Shown in pieces: positions 17,974-27,500 of a DNA stretch of 36,599 bases. Numbering within the stretch: the stretch's first letter is position 1; the number at the start of each line of letters is the position of its first letter. This DNA is from Alphaproteobacteria bacterium (GTDB taxonomy: Bacteria; Pseudomonadota; Alphaproteobacteria; GCA-2731375), in NCBI GenBank assembly GCA_021776235.1, contig JAJFGG010000168.1:1-36599 (forward strand). The letters run 5' to 3'. Under the pieces are notes generated by a model that had not been told where the DNA came from, made no database searches, and saw only the letters and a list, made by a program, of their open reading frames with translations. The position numbers and the translations under genes are program-made.

Positions 17974-19137
17974 CTAGTTACAGTGATCCAGGTGCAGGCG
18001 CGCGGTGCGGCATTCCGCCGTTTCGGCCTTGCCGCCAGCGGCCGGGCTCAGGCGTTGCAACCAGGCTCCAGGTACTTGTTCGTTGGCTGGAAGGACCGGC
18101 GAGACGACGGCCGGATCATCACCCTCGAACGTCAACAGGAAAGCCAAAAGGTCGGCTTTTTCGTCTTCACTCAAGTTCAGCGGCTTAATTTCGTCTGACA
18201 GACTTTCCCGACGGGTGAAACCATCGTTGTAATGGTCGATGACTTCTTTCAAGGTGCCCAATGAGCCGTCATGCATATAGGGCGCGCGCTGTGCGATGCT
18301 GCGCAGCGTTGGCGTCTTGAACGCATGCTGCAATTTCACCACGTTCTTTACGATCTTGCCACGGCCAATATCGTCGTCCGGCAGACCGATGTCATGGAAG
18401 CCACTATCGGTGCCGCTCCAGCCAGTATGGCAGGCAGCGCAATTTGCCTTGTTGTTGAACAAGTCAAAACCTCGCTTGGCGGCCGCGGAAATTGCCCTCT
18501 GGTCGCCGGCTATCCACCGGTCGAAAGGCGCAATGCCGCTGACAATTGTCCGTTCATAAGTAGCGAGCGCCTTGGCGATATTCTCGAGTGTGATGCCTTC
18601 ACCCGGGAAAGCGACATTGAAAAGGGTACGATAACCGGGAATGGCGGTCAGCTCTTCAACGACAGCGCTAACATCCTGCTTCATCGCTTTTCCGCCGATT
18701 GGGCCCAGGGCCTGCTCTTCCAAGCTATCCTTTCGGCCATCCCACATCGTAAGCTCGCCCCAGGCTGAGTTGAGGATGGTCGGTGTGCGCCGGCCCAGTT
18801 TGGCCATTTTATGACCATAGCCGGTCGGCAGGCCATCGCCCCATGCGAAACCGGGATTGTGACATGTTGCGCAGGAAATATAATCAGACCCTGACAGGCG
18901 CGGATCGAAAAAGAGTTTCTGACCCAGCGTGGCCTTTTCCGTTGTATAGGGGTTCTCCTCGGGAAACGGTACTGAAGTGGGCCGTACCCATGCGGCTTTC
19001 CAATCATCCCCGCCCCCGGCCGTGGCCTCGGTGGTCCAGGGCGACGTCCCCAAGGTTACCATGAAGGCAACTGCGGCGAATCCTCCATAGAGTGCCGCGG
19101 CCCCACCGCGTAGAGTATTCAATGCATTTTTACGCAT
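17974..19137 (-). CDS. MauG-like diheme c-type cytochrome peroxidase, copy 2
   Basis: 387 residues from ATG 19137, with AGGA 10 bases upstream. A signal peptide with core FAAVAFMVTLGTS precedes the two heme motifs, CATCH (89-93) and CAACH. The sequence matches copy 1 along its whole length, including FFDPRLSGSDYIS, PAVV/PMVA-type linker variation, and the ends ECRTARLHL; divergence is concentrated in the first 50 residues and in loops. Tyr in VIDHYNDG is in the place of the MauG Tyr ligand. First gene of cassette 2. It is intact, so both diheme enzymes appear functional even though only one CupB is. Confidence 0.9.
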   Translation of the reverse strand: MRKNALNTLRGGAAALYGGFAAVAFMVTLGTSPWTTEATAGGGDDWKAAWVRPTSVPFPEENPYTTEKATLGQKLFFDPRLSGSDYISCATCHNPGFAWGDGLPTGYGHKMAKLGRRTPTILNSAWGELTMWDGRKDSLEEQALGPIGGKAMKQDVSAVVEELTAIPGYRTLFNVAFPGEGITLENIAKALATYERTIVSGIAPFDRWIAGDQRAISAAAKRGFDLFNNKANCAACHTGWSGTDSGFHDIGLPDDDIGRGKIVKNVVKLQHAFKTPTLRSIAQRAPYMHDGSLGTLKEVIDHYNDGFTRRESLSDEIKPLNLSEDEKADLLAFLLTFEGDDPAVVSPVLPANEQVPGAWLQRLSPAAGGKAETAECRTARLHLDHCN

Positions 19138-19187
19138 GGCATTCGTCCTGTTTGTTGTTGCACCGCCTGCAAACCCATCGGGCAGTT

Positions 19188-19273
19188 TGTTCGAACACTA
19201 TCTATCTGTCCTGGTCGCAAGCCTATCCAGAGACCCCATTAATAGGGGCGGCTCATTAAATTATTACTAATGG
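19188..19273 (-). promoter_or_regulatory. Conserved promoter blocks of cassette 2
   Basis: TGTTCGAACA palindrome at 19188-19197 and TTACTAATGG at 19264-19273, matching the blocks of cassette 1 in sequence, order and distance to the start codon. The DNA between them differs from cassette 1 and contains its own short inverted repeat CCCC-ATTAATA-GGGG. Confidence 0.6.
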
Positions 19274-19558
19274 GACGCAAATTTTGAGCCATTGCGCGAT
19301 AACCTGGACTATCGAGTACTTGGCTGGCAGCCGGCTGTTGCGGAAAACTGCAATGAAACCGCTACGAGGGCAGGCGTTTGTTTGGAAGACGCCGGAACAG
19401 CGAAACAAGCTGGCTGTCAAGGCGATCGGCCTGCCTGGTTGAAGTATACGGCGTTCTGGTTACTTTGCTGTCGGAGCCGGACCGACGTTTGGCTGCTCTC
19501 TGTAGTCGTTACCGTAGGCCGACGGATCATCGGTCTGCGCAATAACCGGATGAATGGC
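19274..19558. other. Non-coding or decayed stretch
   Basis: About 285 bases between cassette 2 and the chemoreceptor remnant. A frame is open but its translation is rich in Cys and Trp and resembles nothing. It may be the worn 5' part of the chemoreceptor pseudogene. Confidence 0.4.
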
Positions 19559-19894
19559 AGTCAAATCGCCATCATGCAGGCGGCAACATCGGATACCGTC
19601 GATAGTGTGGAAACCATTCAGGGCACCACCGACCGTGTCGCCGGGATCGAGAAAACTATCGATGGCACCATTGAGCAGCAGGCTGCCGCGACGCACGAGA
19701 TTGGCCAGGTCATGCAGCAGGCGGGGCTGTTGACCCAGGCGACTTCCAGCAACTTCGGAGAACTGGACCAGGACTCGCGGGCGGCGGGCGGCATCGCTGA
19801 AGGCGCCCTGGCGGCGTCCGGTGCGATGATAGAGTAGGTGGGGCCATTGGGCGAGGAGGTCCAGCGGTTCCTGCAGGCGGTGCGTGCGGCTTGA
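19559..19894 (+). pseudogene. Chemoreceptor C-terminal remnant
   Basis: The translation SQIAIMQAATSDTVDSVETI, then IEQQAAATHEIGQVMQQA, is the descending signalling helix of a methyl-accepting chemotaxis protein. An in-frame TAG at 19835-19837 interrupts it, after which the same frame gives LGEEVQRFLQAVRAA, the normal chemoreceptor end, and TGA at 19892. Sensor, membrane and tip regions are missing. It lies at the right edge of the accessory region, opposite the intact receptor at 8553-10211, but differs enough from it to be a separate paralogue. Confidence 0.8.
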
Positions 19895-19954
19895 TCCACG
19901 CAGCCAGCCGCTCGTTCGAACCGCAACTGGCGATCCGGACGCTGCCGTATCAAG

Positions 19955-21124
19955 TCAGGGCAGGGGGATCAACTCTACGCGTTTTCCCTTGGCGGTCATC
20001 GCCAGGCGGCCGTGTTTCAGGTCCAGGGCATCTTTACCGAAGATTTCCCTGCGCCAACCCCGCAAGGCGGCCACGTCGGCGTCATCATCGATGGCGATAC
20101 GTTCCAGATCAGCTACGTTGGCAACAAGCTTTTGGGCCACGTCATGGGCCTCGCATTTTGTCTTCAACAAGACCTTTAACAGGTCGATCAATGGCCCCAG
20201 GCCGCGCGGCAGGACAACCTGTGCCGCAGGTTTCGGCACTTCGTCCTTGGGCAGGTCCTTGCCACGGCGTACCGCCTCCAGCAATTCCTCCCCCGCCGGA
20301 CCTTCCGCCATGCCCCTGGACACGGCGCGCAGACGGCCCAGGGCCTTTACCTGATCCGGCATTTCGGCCGCCAATTCCTGGATCGCCTCGTCCTTGAGTA
20401 CGTGACCCCTGGGCATATTGCGCCGCTGCGCTTCCATCTCGCGCCAGGCCGAGACGGTTTTGACCACCCCCAGATATTGCGGGTTCCGGCTGCGCACTTT
20501 CAGGCGGCGCCAAACTTCATCCGGGGACTGTTCGTAGGTCGCCGTATTGGTCAATACGGCCATCTCTTCTTCCAGCCAATGGGCCCGGTTGGACTTTTCC
20601 AATTGCCGGCACAAGGCTTCATAGACCGATAACAGATGGGTGACATCATCCAAGGCGTAACCAATTTGCTTGTCACTCAAGGGACGGCGGCTCCAATCCG
20701 TGAAGCGCGAGCCCTTGTCGATGCGGGCGCCCGCCAGCTTTTCGACCAGGCGGTCGTAACCCACGGAATCGCCAAAACCGCACACCATGGCGGCAATTTG
20801 GGTATCGAACATGGGCGAGGGCACGACATTGTTTTGCTGGACGAAGATTTCCACATCCTGACGGGCGGCGTGAAATACCTTGATCACATTCGGGTTTGCC
20901 AGCAAATCCGCCAACGGCGATAAATCGATGCCTTCGGCCAGGGGATCGATGGCCCGCGCCACATCATGATTAGCCAACTGCACAAGGCAGAGGCGCGGCC
21001 AATAGGTGCGGTCACGGATAAATTCCGTATCGATAGTGATATAGGGCGAATTGGACAATTGGGCGCAAAACGCCGCCAAAGTCTCGTTATCGTCGATTAA
21101 TTCGTCAATTCGTTCAGGTGACAT
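19955..21124 (-). CDS. rnd: Ribonuclease D
   Basis: 389 residues. A DEDDy 3'-5' exonuclease domain comes first: ITIDTEFIRDRTYWPRLCLVQ (exo I, Asp and Glu), VFHAARQDVEIF (exo II) and QIGYALDDVTHLLSVY (exo III with Tyr/Asp). A C-terminal HRDC-type helical region follows (WRRLKVRSRNPQYLGVVK, DEAIQELAAEMP). It trims tRNA and other structured RNAs from the 3' end. ATG 21124 is used instead of the TTG at 21142 because the protein then starts MSPERIDELIDDNETL. It diverges from aspS, a common neighbour in alphaproteobacteria. Confidence 0.95.
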   Translation of the reverse strand: MSPERIDELIDDNETLAAFCAQLSNSPYITIDTEFIRDRTYWPRLCLVQLANHDVARAIDPLAEGIDLSPLADLLANPNVIKVFHAARQDVEIFVQQNNVVPSPMFDTQIAAMVCGFGDSVGYDRLVEKLAGARIDKGSRFTDWSRRPLSDKQIGYALDDVTHLLSVYEALCRQLEKSNRAHWLEEEMAVLTNTATYEQSPDEVWRRLKVRSRNPQYLGVVKTVSAWREMEAQRRNMPRGHVLKDEAIQELAAEMPDQVKALGRLRAVSRGMAEGPAGEELLEAVRRGKDLPKDEVPKPAAQVVLPRGLGPLIDLLKVLLKTKCEAHDVAQKLVANVADLERIAIDDDADVAALRGWRREIFGKDALDLKHGRLAMTAKGKRVELIPLP

Positions 21125-21197
21125 GGCGACACCTATACACAATTTATGCCGCGCCGTCGCCCCTTGCTAAAACGGCTCGGGAAAGCCGTGCCGAGAC

Positions 21198-21226
21198 TTG
21201 ACAGAGCGGTGTGTTCTGTGTGGTTT
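21198..21226 (+). promoter_or_regulatory. Candidate aspS promoter
   Basis: TTGACA at 21198-21203 with a 17-base spacer to TGGTTT (21221-21226), about 85 bases before the aspS ATG. The -35 is perfect, the -10 is poor. Confidence 0.3.
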
Positions 21227-21309
21227 ATCGCCGCCACCTTGAAGCGGGCCGGAAGGCAACGCGAGGGGCGGTATCCGGCACCGTTTTCTCCCATCCAAGG
21301 ATCTTGGAC

Positions 21310-23118
21310 ATGCATATTTACCGTAGCCATACCTGTGCCGCCCTGCGTCCCGCGGACGTAGGGCAAACCGCCCGCATTTCCGGATGGGTACACCGGAAAC
21401 GGGACCATGGCGGCCTGTTGTTTCTGGATATGCGTGATAACTACGGCATTACACAATGCGTGATTGAGCCTGATAGTGAACATTTCGCGGCCCTCGAGGC
21501 GGCGCGTCCGGAAAGCGTTCTACGTATCGACGGCGCCGTGGTGGCCCGCGAACCAGAAACCGTGAACAAGGAACTTCCCACCGGCGAGATCGAAATCAGA
21601 ATCGTCGCTTTCGAACTGCTTTCGGCGGCCCAGGAACTGCCCTTGCAGGTCTTCGGTGATCAGATCTATCCGGAAGAGACCCGCCTGCGCTACCGATTCC
21701 TGGATCTGCGCCGTCCGGATATGCATGACAATATTCTGTTGCGCAGCAGAATCATTTCGTCCATCCGCCGGCGCATGGAGGCGCAGGGTTTCATTGATTT
21801 TCAAACCCCCATTCTGACCGCATCTTCGCCGGAAGGTGCGCGTGATTTCCTGGTGCCAAGCCGACTGCATCCCGGTCAGTTCTACGCACTGCCCCAGGCG
21901 CCGCAGCAGTTCAAACAGTTGGCGATGGTTGCCGGTTTTGACCGCTACTACCAGATTGCCCCGTGCTTCCGCGACGAGGACGCCCGCGCCGACCGAAGTC
22001 CGGGCGAGTTTTACCAGCTCGACCTGGAAATGAGCTTTGTTGAGCAGGAAGATGTCTTTCAGGCGGTGGAACCGGTGATGCATGGCGTGTTCGAGGAATT
22101 CGCCAATGGCGGCACGGTGACGCCCATGCCATTCCCCCGCATTCCCTATGCCGAGGCGATGCTGAAGTATGGCTCTGACAAGCCGGACTTGCGCATTCCG
22201 CTGGAGATCGTCGATGTGGCCGAGATCTTTGCCGCCTCTGATTTCCAACTATTTGCCAAGGTCGTGGCCGCCGGCGATGCGGTGCGCGCCGTGCCCGCGC
22301 CCGGTGCGGCCACCCGGCCGCGCAGCTTTTTTGACAAGATGAATGATTGGGCCCGCGAAGAAGGCGCCCCCGGCATGGGCTGGATCAGTTTTGCTGACGG
22401 CGCGGGCCGGGGGCCCATCGCCAACCGCCTGGACGAGGGGCGTCTGGCGAAGCTGAAGGCCTTGACGGGTTGCGGCGATGGCGATGGTTTGTTCTTTGCC
22501 GCCGGCAAGGAAGCAGAGGCGGCTGCCCTGGCGGGCAAGGCACGTCTGAAGGTGGGCCGCGATCTGGATCTGGTGGAGGAGAACGCTTTTCGATTTTGCT
22601 GGATTGTCGATTATCCCTTGTATGAATGGAGCGAGACCGAGCAGAAGATCGATTTCTCCCATAACCCATTTTCCATGCCCCAGGGCGGCCTGGAAGCGTT
22701 GAACAATGGCGATCCCCTGGACGTCCTGGGCTATCAATACGACATTGTCTGCAATGGCGACGAGCTGGCCTCGGGGGCCATTCGCAATCATCTGCCTGAG
22801 ATCATGTATCGTGCCTTTGAGATTGCCGGCTATGACAGCAATGAAGTGGAGAGCCGTTTCGGCGGTATGCTCAGCGCCCTGAAATTCGGCGCGCCGCCCC
22901 ATGGCGGCATAGCGCCGGGTATCGATCGCATGGTCATGCTGTTGGCGAACGAACCGAACATTCGCGAGGTCATCATGTTCCCGATGAATCAGCAGGCCCA
23001 GGACCTGATGATGGGCGCGCCGGCCCCCGCGGAAGCGAAACACTTGCGGGAATTGCATATCCGCACGGTGCTGCCGGCGGCGCCGAAACCGGCCGTTCCG
23101 GAGCCGGCGAAAGAATAG
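21310..23118 (+). CDS. aspS: Aspartyl-tRNA synthetase
   Basis: 602-residue class II synthetase of bacterial type. An OB-fold anticodon domain ([23 protein letters not shown]) is followed by motif 2 ([20 protein letters not shown]), the GAD insertion domain around residues 300-410, and motif 3 ([13 protein letters not shown]). His33, in RDHGG, is where discriminating bacterial enzymes usually have Leu, so the enzyme may charge both tRNA-Asp and tRNA-Asn and need GatCAB; this is inference from one position. ATG 21310 has AAGGA eight bases upstream. The gene runs convergently into the next one with nine bases between stops and no visible terminator. Confidence 0.97.
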   Translation: MHIYRSHTCAALRPADVGQTARISGWVHRKRDHGGLLFLDMRDNYGITQCVIEPDSEHFAALEAARPESVLRIDGAVVAREPETVNKELPTGEIEIRIVAFELLSAAQELPLQVFGDQIYPEETRLRYRFLDLRRPDMHDNILLRSRIISSIRRRMEAQGFIDFQTPILTASSPEGARDFLVPSRLHPGQFYALPQAPQQFKQLAMVAGFDRYYQIAPCFRDEDARADRSPGEFYQLDLEMSFVEQEDVFQAVEPVMHGVFEEFANGGTVTPMPFPRIPYAEAMLKYGSDKPDLRIPLEIVDVAEIFAASDFQLFAKVVAAGDAVRAVPAPGAATRPRSFFDKMNDWAREEGAPGMGWISFADGAGRGPIANRLDEGRLAKLKALTGCGDGDGLFFAAGKEAEAAALAGKARLKVGRDLDLVEENAFRFCWIVDYPLYEWSETEQKIDFSHNPFSMPQGGLEALNNGDPLDVLGYQYDIVCNGDELASGAIRNHLPEIMYRAFEIAGYDSNEVESRFGGMLSALKFGAPPHGGIAPGIDRMVMLLANEPNIREVIMFPMNQQAQDLMMGAPAPAEAKHLRELHIRTVLPAAPKPAVPEPAKE

Positions 23119-23127
23119 CGTCCGGCC

Positions 23128-24315
23128 TTATAAACCCTGTGTGTAGCCGGACAATTGCTGGCTTGTGGCCGCAAGGCGTTCGGCCAGGATCAGGGTTAGA
23201 TTGAAGAGGATTTTACTGGCGACCGCAGGTTCTTTCTGGATTGTTTTTCGAAACATTTCCTGGGTCAACACCAGTACTTCGGCATCCTGCCTGACCACTA
23301 TATCCGCGGTTCGCGGCATGGCGCCTAGGTAGGCAATTTCGCCAACCGTGGCACCCTTTTCAAAGCACGCCAGAATAGAACCGTTTTTGTCACGAATTTC
23401 CACTTTGCCTGATAGCACTACGAAGGCCTCAAAGGCCAAATCGCCGGCCCGCGCGAGGCGGTCGCCGCTACGCAGGATCAGGGTCGTGGCATTCTGCAAG
23501 AAACGGCGGGCTTCATCGTAACTCAACTCATCGAACAGGGGTACGCCGTGCAGGGGATTCTGATGCAATTGCCTGGTCAGGTATTCCCAAAGCTTGCCTT
23601 CATCGCGCAGGGCCTTGACCGGACGGCCCGCCGCATCGGGAAATGTCTCGCGAAACCAGCTGGCAATGCCAGGATCGGGTTTTTTCGAAGTGGTCAGGCG
23701 GGCAAAAGGGGAGTTGATTGTGGTCAGATGCTCGACATCGTCCATCACCAGTATCATCGGCACTTGCAGGCCTTCAGCCGTCTCCAGATATCGCCCACTG
23801 TAACAGCGATAGCCGATTTTCTCATACAATCCCACAAGCGCGGGCGGACAATAGGTAAAATCAAACAGAGCGCCGCCATTACGCGCTAATTTGAAAGCCG
23901 CGGCCGTCATCAAGGCAGGTGCTTTGCCGTCGCGCCATTTTTCCGCGATGACCATGTGATCGGTGAAAGAGAGACATTCCGGCCCAAATTCGAGAAATGC
24001 GTTCAGGCCGTAGTTGATAATCATCTCGTCGCTCGGCGCGATCATTTCCGAGGTGTAGAGACGCAAACAGCCCGCAATCGCATTATCCGCGATCAGGAAC
24101 AAATGGCGCGCAACCTCGTCCCGCGCTTTCTCATCAAGGCGCTGTTCGTCCGTGGCGGACAAGGGGTTGACGCCCAGTTCATCAATCATAACCTGATTGC
24201 GGAATTTCAATATATTCTGCAGCTGCTGCGCGTTGGCGGTTTCGCGCACCTGCAGGCGCTGGACCGGCGCCTTTTTCTTGTCCGCTGAGTTTGCCGCAGC
24301 ATTTACCATCGCCAT
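23128..24315 (-). CDS. Acyltransferase-like / cyclic nucleotide-binding fusion protein
   Basis: 395 residues in two parts. Residues about 20-210 resemble the GNAT/autoinducer-synthase-like fold of N-acyl amino acid synthases: ILKFRNQVMIDELG, then HLFLIADNAIAGCLRLYTSEM, SFTDHMVIAEKWR and CPPALVGLYEKIGYRCYSGR. Residues about 265-385 form a cNMP-binding domain: LFDELSYDEARRFLQNATTL, LARAGDLAFEAFVVLSGKVEI and the phosphate cassette-like GATVGEIAYLGAMPRTADIVV, where Glu and Arg are both present. An acyl transfer activity gated by cAMP or cGMP is inferred, by analogy with cNMP-controlled GNAT enzymes. ATG 24309 is an alternative start; no strong ribosome site helps. It is convergent with aspS and separated from nrdJ by a terminator. 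Confidence 0.8.
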   Translation of the reverse strand: MAMVNAAANSADKKKAPVQRLQVRETANAQQLQNILKFRNQVMIDELGVNPLSATDEQRLDEKARDEVARHLFLIADNAIAGCLRLYTSEMIAPSDEMIINYGLNAFLEFGPECLSFTDHMVIAEKWRDGKAPALMTAAAFKLARNGGALFDFTYCPPALVGLYEKIGYRCYSGRYLETAEGLQVPMILVMDDVEHLTTINSPFARLTTSKKPDPGIASWFRETFPDAAGRPVKALRDEGKLWEYLTRQLHQNPLHGVPLFDELSYDEARRFLQNATTLILRSGDRLARAGDLAFEAFVVLSGKVEIRDKNGSILACFEKGATVGEIAYLGAMPRTADIVVRQDAEVLVLTQEMFRKTIQKEPAVASKILFNLTLILAERLAATSQQLSGYTQGL

Positions 24316-24412
24316 AACATAGGGACAGAGCTTAAACGACCGGTTAATGGCAAGCTGCGCCGGTCGGGCTCCAACGGTGCGACATGCGCTAACGCGCCAT
24401 CAAACTGCAGGC

Positions 24413-24442
24413 AAAAAATGGGCGCGACCGCTGGCCGCGCCC
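24413..24442 (-). terminator. Rho-independent terminator of nrdJ
   Basis: On the minus strand GGGCGCG (24442-24436) pairs with CGCGCCC (24426-24420) and is followed, after ATG read as CAT on the plus side, by a run of six T (plus-strand A at 24413-24418). It stands about 95 bases past the nrdJ stop. Confidence 0.75.
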
Positions 24443-24535
24443 AAGTTAAAACAGGGAGGATTCTACGCTACTCAGTTACGCTACAACTGCTTGGCCCCGC
24501 CATCGTCGGGCCATTCATAGTCATGCCAGAATTCG

Positions 24536-27500
24536 TTAGCTGCAACCGGACGTGCCCCCGCAGGTATCGCATTTCATACACGTGCCATTGCGCAGCAGGG
24601 TGAAATTACCGCACTCGCCACAGGCATCGCCTTCATAGCCTTTCATGCGGGCTTCGCGAATCCGATCCAGGCGCAGGTCCACCTCTTCCTGGATTTCCAG
24701 GCTGACCGAAACTGCCACGGCTGCGCCATTGCCGTTTGTCGCCAGGCCGTTGCCGCTGCCGGTGCCATTATTGCCGCCGGATGCCATGGTGACGCCGCCG
24801 CCGGAACCGCCGCCGCTATTCGCTTCGCTGCTATCACGGCTTGTGGTGCCCTGATTGCCGCCGGTGACGACGAGTAGTTGACGGCCACGGACAAAACCGT
24901 GCGAGGCGATGCTGTGGACCTCCGCCATGGCCTCCACCTCCGTGCCCTCATCCGCTTCTTCCGGTGGCAGGCCGGCACCAAGGGTATCAGGGCGCAAATC
25001 TTCGGGGTCCACATGGGCAAGGTCGTTGCGTCCCAGATAGGATACGGCCAACTCGCGGAACAAATAATCCAGCACCGAAGTGGACATTTTGATCACTTCG
25101 TTGCCTTCGACCATGCCGTTGGGCTCAAAGCGGGTAAATGTGAAAGCGTCCACGTAATCATGCAGCGGCACGCCGTACTGCAGACCCAACGAAATGGCAA
25201 TGGCAAAGCTGTCCATCAGACTACGGAACGCCGAACCTTCTTTGTGCATGTCGATAAAGATTTCGCCCAGGCTGCCGTCCTGGTACTCACCGGTCCTGAG
25301 ATAAACCTTGTGTCCGCCGACCACCGCTTTTTGGGTGTAGCCCTTGCGCCGTTGCGGCAGCTTGCGCCGCTCGGCGATGATACGCTCGACCACCCGTTCG
25401 GCCACCACCCGCGGTTCAATTCGGGGCGCGCTCATGGCCGCAGCCAGACCATCTTCGGCCTCCAGATCCACGTCTACCTCGTCATAAAGGGCGGACGACA
25501 AAGGTTGCGACAATTTGGAGCCGTCCCGATACAGGGCGTTCGCCTTCAGTCCCAGGCGCCAGGAGTCCCTATAGGCGTTCTTGCAGTCTTCCACGCTGGC
25601 GGAGTTGGGCATGTTGATGGTTTTCGAGATGGCGCCAGAGATAAAGGGCTGGGCCGCCGCCATCATTTGGATATGACTGGACACGGACAAATAGCGTTTG
25701 CCGATACGGCCACAGGGATTGGCACAATCGAACACCGGCAGGTGCTCTGACTTCAGTTCCGGCGCTCCTTCCAGGGTCATGGCACCGCAGCAATAAACAT
25801 TCGCGGCCTCTATCTGGTTGGCCGAGAATGCCAGTGCACTGAGCATGTCGAAGGACAGGTCGTTCAATTGTGCGTCGCTAAAGCCCAGGGTGTCGCGGCA
25901 AAAATCCTCGCCCAGGGTATATTTGTTGAACACGAAACGAATATCGAATGCGCTTTCCAAAGCCGCTTCAACTTTCGCAATCTGCGCGTCGCCAAAGCCT
26001 TTTTGCCTGAGGCCTTCATGATTAATGCCCGCCGCCCCCTCCATGGTGCCATGACCTACCGCGTAATTGATGATGGCGTCGATTTGGCCTGCCTCATAGC
26101 CAAGGGTCCTGAGGGCGGACGGAACCATGCGGTTGATGATCTTGAAATAGCCGCCCCCCGCCAGTTTTTTGAACTTGACCAGGGCGAAATCGGGCTCGAT
26201 CCCCGTGGTATCGCAATCCATCACCAGACCAATTGTCCCGGTGGGCGCGATCACCGTGGCCTGGGCGTTGCGAAAGCCATGCCGTTGGCCAAGCTCCAGG
26301 GCCTGATCCCAGGCGTCTCTCGCGGCCTGGACCAATGGTGCATCGGCGCAATCTGCGGCAAGCAAGGGAACGGGTGTGACTTCGAGGCCATCGTAACCGT
26401 CCGTGTCGCCCATGGCTGCACGGCGATGGTTGGCGATCACCCGTAGCATGTGCGGGGCGTTTTCCGCATAACGTTGAAAGGCGCCCATTTCTTTGGCCAT
26501 TTCGGCCGACGTGGCGTAGGCCGTGCCGGTCATCAGGGCGGTAATAGCGGCGCAAATGGAACGCCCCTCCCGACTGTCATAGGGCAGGCCCTGGGCCATC
26601 AGCAGGCCGCCGATATTGGCAAAGCCTAGGCCCAAAGTGCGATAATCGTATGATAATTGCGCGATTTGACGAGAGGGAAATTGCGCCATCAGCACCGATA
26701 TTTCCAACACGATGGTCCACAGGCGTGCGGCGTGACGGAAACCCTCGACATCAAAGCTGCCATCCTCTTTCAGGAACGCCATCAAGTTGATCGAGGCCAG
26801 ATTGCAGGCGGTGTCATCCAGGAACATGTACTCCGAACAGGGATTGGAGGCGCGGATCTCACCACCTTCTGGACAGGTATGCCATTCATTGATGGTGGAA
26901 TGGTATTGCAGCCCCGGGTCGGCGCTGGCCCATGCGGCGTTGCCGATGCTTTCCCACAGGTCCCTGGCTTTGATCGTGCGGTCGATTTTGCCGTCGGTGC
27001 GGCGATAGAGGGTCCAATCCTGGTCCTGTTCGACGGCGCGCAGGAATTCGTTGGTCACCCGCACGGAATTGTTGGAATTTTGACCTGACACGGTCAAATA
27101 GGCGTCCGAATCCCAGTCAGTATCGAAGGTTGGGAATTCCATATCGGTATAGCCCTGACGGGCAAAATCAATGGTGCGGCGGACGAAATTCTCTGGAATC
27201 ATGGCGGAACGGGCGCCGTGCAGGGCTGTCTTCAGGGCGGGATTCCGGGCTGGGTCGAAACGGCCGCCATGCTCTTCCGTGGGCTCATTTTCGCCGGCGC
27301 CTTCCTGACAGGCGGCCATGACCGCCTTCAGGCATTTTGCCGTCACGCGCGAGCCGGCGACCAGTGCGGCGACTTTCTGTTCCTCCAAAGCCTTCCAATT
27401 GACATAGGCTTCGATATCCGGGTGATCCGCGTCGACCACGACCATTTTCGCGGCACGCCGGGTGGTTCCCCCCGACTTGATGGCGCCCGCGGCCCGGTCG

